From Betaproteobacteria bacterium (GTDB lineage Bacteria > Pseudomonadota > Gammaproteobacteria > Burkholderiales > SG8-39), in assembly GCA_012274205.1 (NCBI GenBank), contig JAAOZY010000307.1, positions 1 through 7,075 of the forward strand: a stretch of 7,075 nt of DNA, written 5' to 3'. A model generated the notes under the pieces. That model saw only the letters and a program-made list of their open reading frames with translations. It made no database searches and was not told the DNA's origin. The position numbers were made by a program, and so were the translations under genes. Each line of letters begins with the position of its first letter. Position 1 is the first letter of the stretch. Positions 5,294-7,075 of the stretch are shown here, in pieces.

Positions 5294-6200
5294 GGATAAC
5301 GCCGCAAGGCTGGGCTTAGGCTGGGTCACCGGCCGCGGCGGCGAAGCGCTGCCGGTGCGCAGCGACAGCGCCGATACCGCAGCGCTGGTCGGCCATCTCA
5401 ACCTGATCCACCCCAATCGCATCCAGGTGCTGGGCCGGCGCGAAGCCGCCTACATCGACGGCTACAGCGGCGACGCTGCCGGCCAGGTCATCGCCAATCT
5501 GTTTGCGGCCGAGCCAGCCGCAATCGTTCTCGCCGACGGGATGACCGGATCGGAAGCCGTGCTGCGCGAGGCCGAGACGAGGAACGTGCCGGTACTGGCT
5601 ACCGCCGCCGCCGCCGATGCGGTGATCGATACCCTGCGCCGCTATCTCGCCAAGGCGCTGGCCGATTCGGTATCCTTGCACGGCGTATTCATGGACGTGC
5701 TCGGCCTGGGCGTGCTGATCACCGGCGAATCGGGCGTGGGCAAGAGCGAATTGGCGCTGGAGTTGATCAGTCGCGGCCACGGCCTGGTCGCCGACGACGT
5801 GGTCGAGATCTCGCGCATCGCCTCCAAGACGCTGGAAGGGCGCTGCCCGCCGCTGCTGAAGGACTTCCTCGAGGTGCGCGGCCTGGGCGTGCTCAACATA
5901 CGCGTCATTTTCGGCGAAACCGCAGTGCGGCCGAAAATGAACCTCAAGCTGGTCGCGCACCTGGAGCGGCCGGGCCTGGCCGGCTCCACGCCGGCCGAGC
6001 GCCTGCCGCTGCACGAACTCACCAAGGACATCCTCGGCCTGCCGATCCGCGAGATCGTGATCCCGGTGGCTGCCGGGCGCAACCTGGCGGTCCTGGTAGA
6101 GGCCGCGGTACGCAATTACATATTGCAACTGCGCGGCTACGACAGCACGCAGGAATTCATCGCCCGGCAACAGGGGGAGCTCAAACGCGGGGTCAACTGA
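5262..6200 (+). CDS. hprK: HPr kinase/phosphorylase HprK
   Basis: HprK phosphorylates and dephosphorylates HPr on a regulatory serine. In proteobacteria it is found with PTS-Ntr genes, where it is thought to tune phosphate flow rather than Gram-positive-style catabolite repression. The 312-residue length is normal. The N-terminal domain (1-130) includes HPNRIQVLGRREAAYIDG. The C-terminal kinase domain has the conserved H140 in LHGVFMDVLGLGVLITGESG, Walker A GESGVGKS (155-162), the acidic pair D178-D179, the HprK signature EVRGLGVLNIRVIFGETAV (204-222) and IPVAAGRNLAVLVE (267-280). All expected catalytic residues are present. The start MLQTSIARLYEDNAARLGL fits the family and lies inside ptsN (32-base overlap), implying coupled translation. 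The substrate HPr gene is not in the window. rapZ would normally be close by; here a psiF-like gene intervenes. Confidence 0.96.
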   Translation: MLQTSIARLYEDNAARLGLGWVTGRGGEALPVRSDSADTAALVGHLNLIHPNRIQVLGRREAAYIDGYSGDAAGQVIANLFAAEPAAIVLADGMTGSEAVLREAETRNVPVLATAAAADAVIDTLRRYLAKALADSVSLHGVFMDVLGLGVLITGESGVGKSELALELISRGHGLVADDVVEISRIASKTLEGRCPPLLKDFLEVRGLGVLNIRVIFGETAVRPKMNLKLVAHLERPGLAGSTPAERLPLHELTKDILGLPIREIVIPVAAGRNLAVLVEAAVRNYILQLRGYDSTQEFIARQQGELKRGVN

Positions 6201-6201
6201 A

Positions 6202-6214
6202 GCCCGCTTAGGGC
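6202..6214 (+). repeat. Small inverted repeat just after hprK
   Basis: GCCC (6202-6205) and GGGC (6211-6214) flank a five-base loop GCTTA, starting two bases after the hprK stop and followed by a mildly T-rich stretch. The stem is too short to call a terminator with confidence. Confidence 0.25.
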
Positions 6215-6283
6215 GTTTGAGCTTCTTGCAGGGATTGGTGAAACCGGTAACAAAAGTCAAATTGTCACCGCCTTGCTTAGGGG

Positions 6284-6311
6284 AACATGAGGGGAGCAAT
6301 CCCCTCATGTT
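6284..6311 (+). repeat. Perfect 11-bp inverted repeat in the hprK-psiF gap
   Basis: AACATGAGGGG (6284-6294) and CCCCTCATGTT (6301-6311) are perfect reverse complements around a six-base loop AGCAAT. No T-run follows, so a classical intrinsic terminator is unlikely. Immediately downstream AAGCG/CGCTT (6313-6324) forms a second perfect palindrome. The pair sits between hprK and the ribosome binding site of the psiF-like gene (6339-6344). It could be an operator, a 5'-leader structure of the psiF mRNA, or a 3'-end stabiliser of the hprK message. Confidence 0.75.
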
Positions 6312-6351
6312 GAAGCGAACGCTTAGTCAACCGAGGACAAGGAGAACCATA

Positions 6352-6717
6352 ATGAACAAACTGATGGCAGCGCTGGTGGCCGGGCTTTTCTGCGTATCCG
6401 TCGCGCAGGCGCAGGACAAGAAACCGGCGGAAAAATCCGCGGCTCCTGCGGCGGAAAAGAAGATGGGCGCGCAGCAAAGCAGAATGGGCGATTGCAACAG
6501 GGAAGCGAAGGAAAAGAAGCTTGCCGGCGAGGCGCGCAAGAAATTCATGAGCAGCTGCCTCAAGGGCGGCGGCGCGGAGGCGGCGCCAGCCGCCGCAGCG
6601 GCAGACAAGCCCAAGGACCAAAAGCACAGAATGGGCTATTGCAACAAGGAAGCCGGCGCGAAAAAGCTCAAGAGCGACGAGCGCAAGAAATTCATGAGCG
6701 AGTGCCTGAAAGGCTAG
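6352..6717 (+). CDS. psiF: Secreted PsiF-repeat protein
   Basis: This 121-residue protein has an N-terminal Sec signal peptide (MNKLMAALVAGLFCVSVAQA, likely cleaved after residue 20). A Lys/Ala/Pro-rich linker follows, then two copies of the PsiF repeat: residues 43-72, beginning SRMGDCNREAKEKKLAGEAR, and 92-121, beginning HRMGYCNKEAGAKKLKSDER. Both continue KKFMSxCLKG, and each has a cysteine pair 21 residues apart (C48/C69, C97/C118), probably forming disulfides in the periplasm. Escherichia coli psiF is known as phosphate-starvation inducible; its molecular function is unknown, so none is assigned. The start is fixed by AAGGAG at 6339-6344, seven bases before the ATG; the frame upstream to 6217 is not supported. 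The gene is monocistronic in appearance, with inverted repeats upstream and a strong terminator downstream. Being between hprK and rapZ, it is not part of the usual cluster. Confidence 0.88.
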   Translation: MNKLMAALVAGLFCVSVAQAQDKKPAEKSAAPAAEKKMGAQQSRMGDCNREAKEKKLAGEARKKFMSSCLKGGGAEAAPAAAAADKPKDQKHRMGYCNKEAGAKKLKSDERKKFMSECLKG

Positions 6718-6741
6718 CCGCCCGCTTGCCGGCGGATGCCG

Positions 6742-6775
6742 GGGCGCAAGCAATGCTTGCGCCCTTTTCGTTTTT
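6742..6775 (+). terminator. Strong rho-independent terminator after the psiF-like gene
   Basis: GGGCGCAAGC (6742-6751) and GCTTGCGCCC (6755-6764) form a perfect 10-bp GC-rich stem around a three-base AAT loop. TTTTCGTTTTT follows at 6765-6775. This is a textbook intrinsic terminator on the + strand, 24 bases after the stop codon. It should separate psiF from rapZ transcription. Confidence 0.93.
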
Positions 6776-6808
6776 GGAGCGCCCGTGCACGAGCCGGGCA
6801 CCCAGGGA

Positions 6809-6839
6809 TTGGCACACTGTCCCGGCCGGATGCTATCCT
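6809..6839 (+). promoter_or_regulatory. Predicted rapZ promoter with extended -10
   Basis: TTGGCA at 6809-6814 can serve as a -35. TGCTATCCT at 6831-6839 is an extended -10 (TG, one base, then TATCCT). Spacing between the hexamers is 19 bases, long for sigma-70, so the extended -10 would carry much of the recognition. It lies after the terminator and directly before rapZ, where a promoter is expected. Confidence 0.5.
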
Positions 6840-6845
6840 GACGCC

Positions 6846-7075
6846 ATGCAACTCGTGTTGATCAGCGGACTTTCCGGCTCCGGCAAGAGCGTCGCGCTCA
6901 ATGTGCTGGAGGACAGCGGCTATTACTGCGTCGACAACCTCCCGGTTGCGCTGGTGATGCCGCTGCTCGAGTCGCTCGCCGGCTCCGGGCACGAGCGCGT
7001 GGCGCTGAGCATGGACGCGCGCAGCGGCGATTCGGTGCGCCAGCTGCCGCAAACCGTCTCCGCGCTCAGGCAGAA
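6846..7075 (+). CDS. rapZ: RNase adapter protein / nucleotide-binding protein RapZ, N-terminal part (partial)
   Basis: The first 76 codons are visible and the gene runs off the window end. The product begins MQLVLISGLSGSGKSVALNV with Walker A GLSGSGKS (8-15), then LEDSGYYCVDNLPVALV, a hallmark of the RapZ/YvcJ family. In Escherichia coli RapZ binds small RNA GlmZ and brings RNase E to it, tuning GlmS and hence the amino-sugar supply for the envelope, and it senses glucosamine-6-phosphate. Whether GlmZ-type RNAs exist in this organism cannot be judged, so the adapter role is inferred from the family. The ATG has no Shine-Dalgarno sequence and lies only six bases after a predicted -10, so the mRNA may be leaderless. 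The C-terminal RNA-binding domain is outside the window. Association with ptsN and hprK is usual in proteobacteria. Confidence 0.93.
   Translation, partial: MQLVLISGLSGSGKSVALNVLEDSGYYCVDNLPVALVMPLLESLAGSGHERVALSMDARSGDSVRQLPQTVSALRQ

Noticed and set aside
6252..6270. Possible Pho box upstream of psiF (two GTCA half-sites)
   Set aside because: The two GTCA motifs at 6256 and 6264 are 8 bases apart, whereas PhoB half-sites repeat every 11 bases, and the flanking bases do not match the consensus.
5316..6308. Long open frame on the minus strand (330 codons) opposite hprK
   Set aside because: It is fully antisense to hprK, whose catalytic motifs are intact. The translation resembles no family I recognise and fits a codon-position shadow.
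6217..6351. Upstream extension of the psiF-like gene to 6217
   Set aside because: A strong AAGGAG and a clean signal peptide start at ATG 6352. The upstream translation would bury the signal peptide and covers the inverted repeats.
6810..6826. Possible sigma-54 promoter (TGGCAC) before rapZ
   Set aside because: The -24-like TGGCAC is present, but the required GC/TTGC -12 element at the fixed spacing is missing.

Overview
The window is a dense, GC-rich, single-strand (+) stretch of a Gram-negative chromosome. It carries the conserved cluster kdsD(3' end)-kdsC-lptC-lptA-lptB-rpoN-hpf-ptsN-hprK-[psiF-like]-rapZ(5' end). An LPS export block followed by rpoN, hpf and ptsN is common in proteobacteria. 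An HPr kinase (hprK) directly after ptsN, with rapZ nearby, points to a betaproteobacterium. The order or family cannot be settled from this window.

Layout: 1-210 is the C-terminal CBS domain of KdsD. 217-849 is KdsC, the Kdo-8-phosphate phosphatase, which has an unusual amino-terminal extension built of 9-residue repeats. 850-1040 is a structured non-coding spacer. 1041-2900 holds lptC, lptA and lptB, whose products drive lipopolysaccharide from the inner membrane across the periplasm. 2939-4369 is rpoN (sigma-54). 4389-4712 is the ribosome hibernation factor gene, 4808-5293 is ptsN (EIIA-Ntr) and 5262-6200 is hprK, which overlaps ptsN by 32 bases. 6352-6717 encodes a small secreted PsiF-repeat protein with its own strong ribosome binding site. 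It is preceded by two inverted repeats and followed by a strong intrinsic terminator (6742-6775). 6846-7075 is the start of rapZ, probably transcribed from its own promoter and possibly leaderless.

How the genes work together: KdsD and KdsC make Kdo for the LPS inner core, and LptB/C/A move finished LPS outward. RpoN, the hibernation factor, EIIA-Ntr, HPr kinase and RapZ form the nitrogen/PTS-linked regulatory block. RapZ in enterobacteria controls glucosamine-6-phosphate synthesis, which again feeds the envelope. The PsiF gene is the outsider, splitting hprK from rapZ and carrying its own signals.

I see no new multi-gene system, phage, CRISPR array or intact transposon. The points most worth a second look are the 27-bp in-frame tandem repeat in kdsC, the structured (possibly mobile-derived) kdsC-lptC spacer, the psiF insertion with its flanking hairpins, a long hairpin in the ptsN leader, and the possibly leaderless rapZ.
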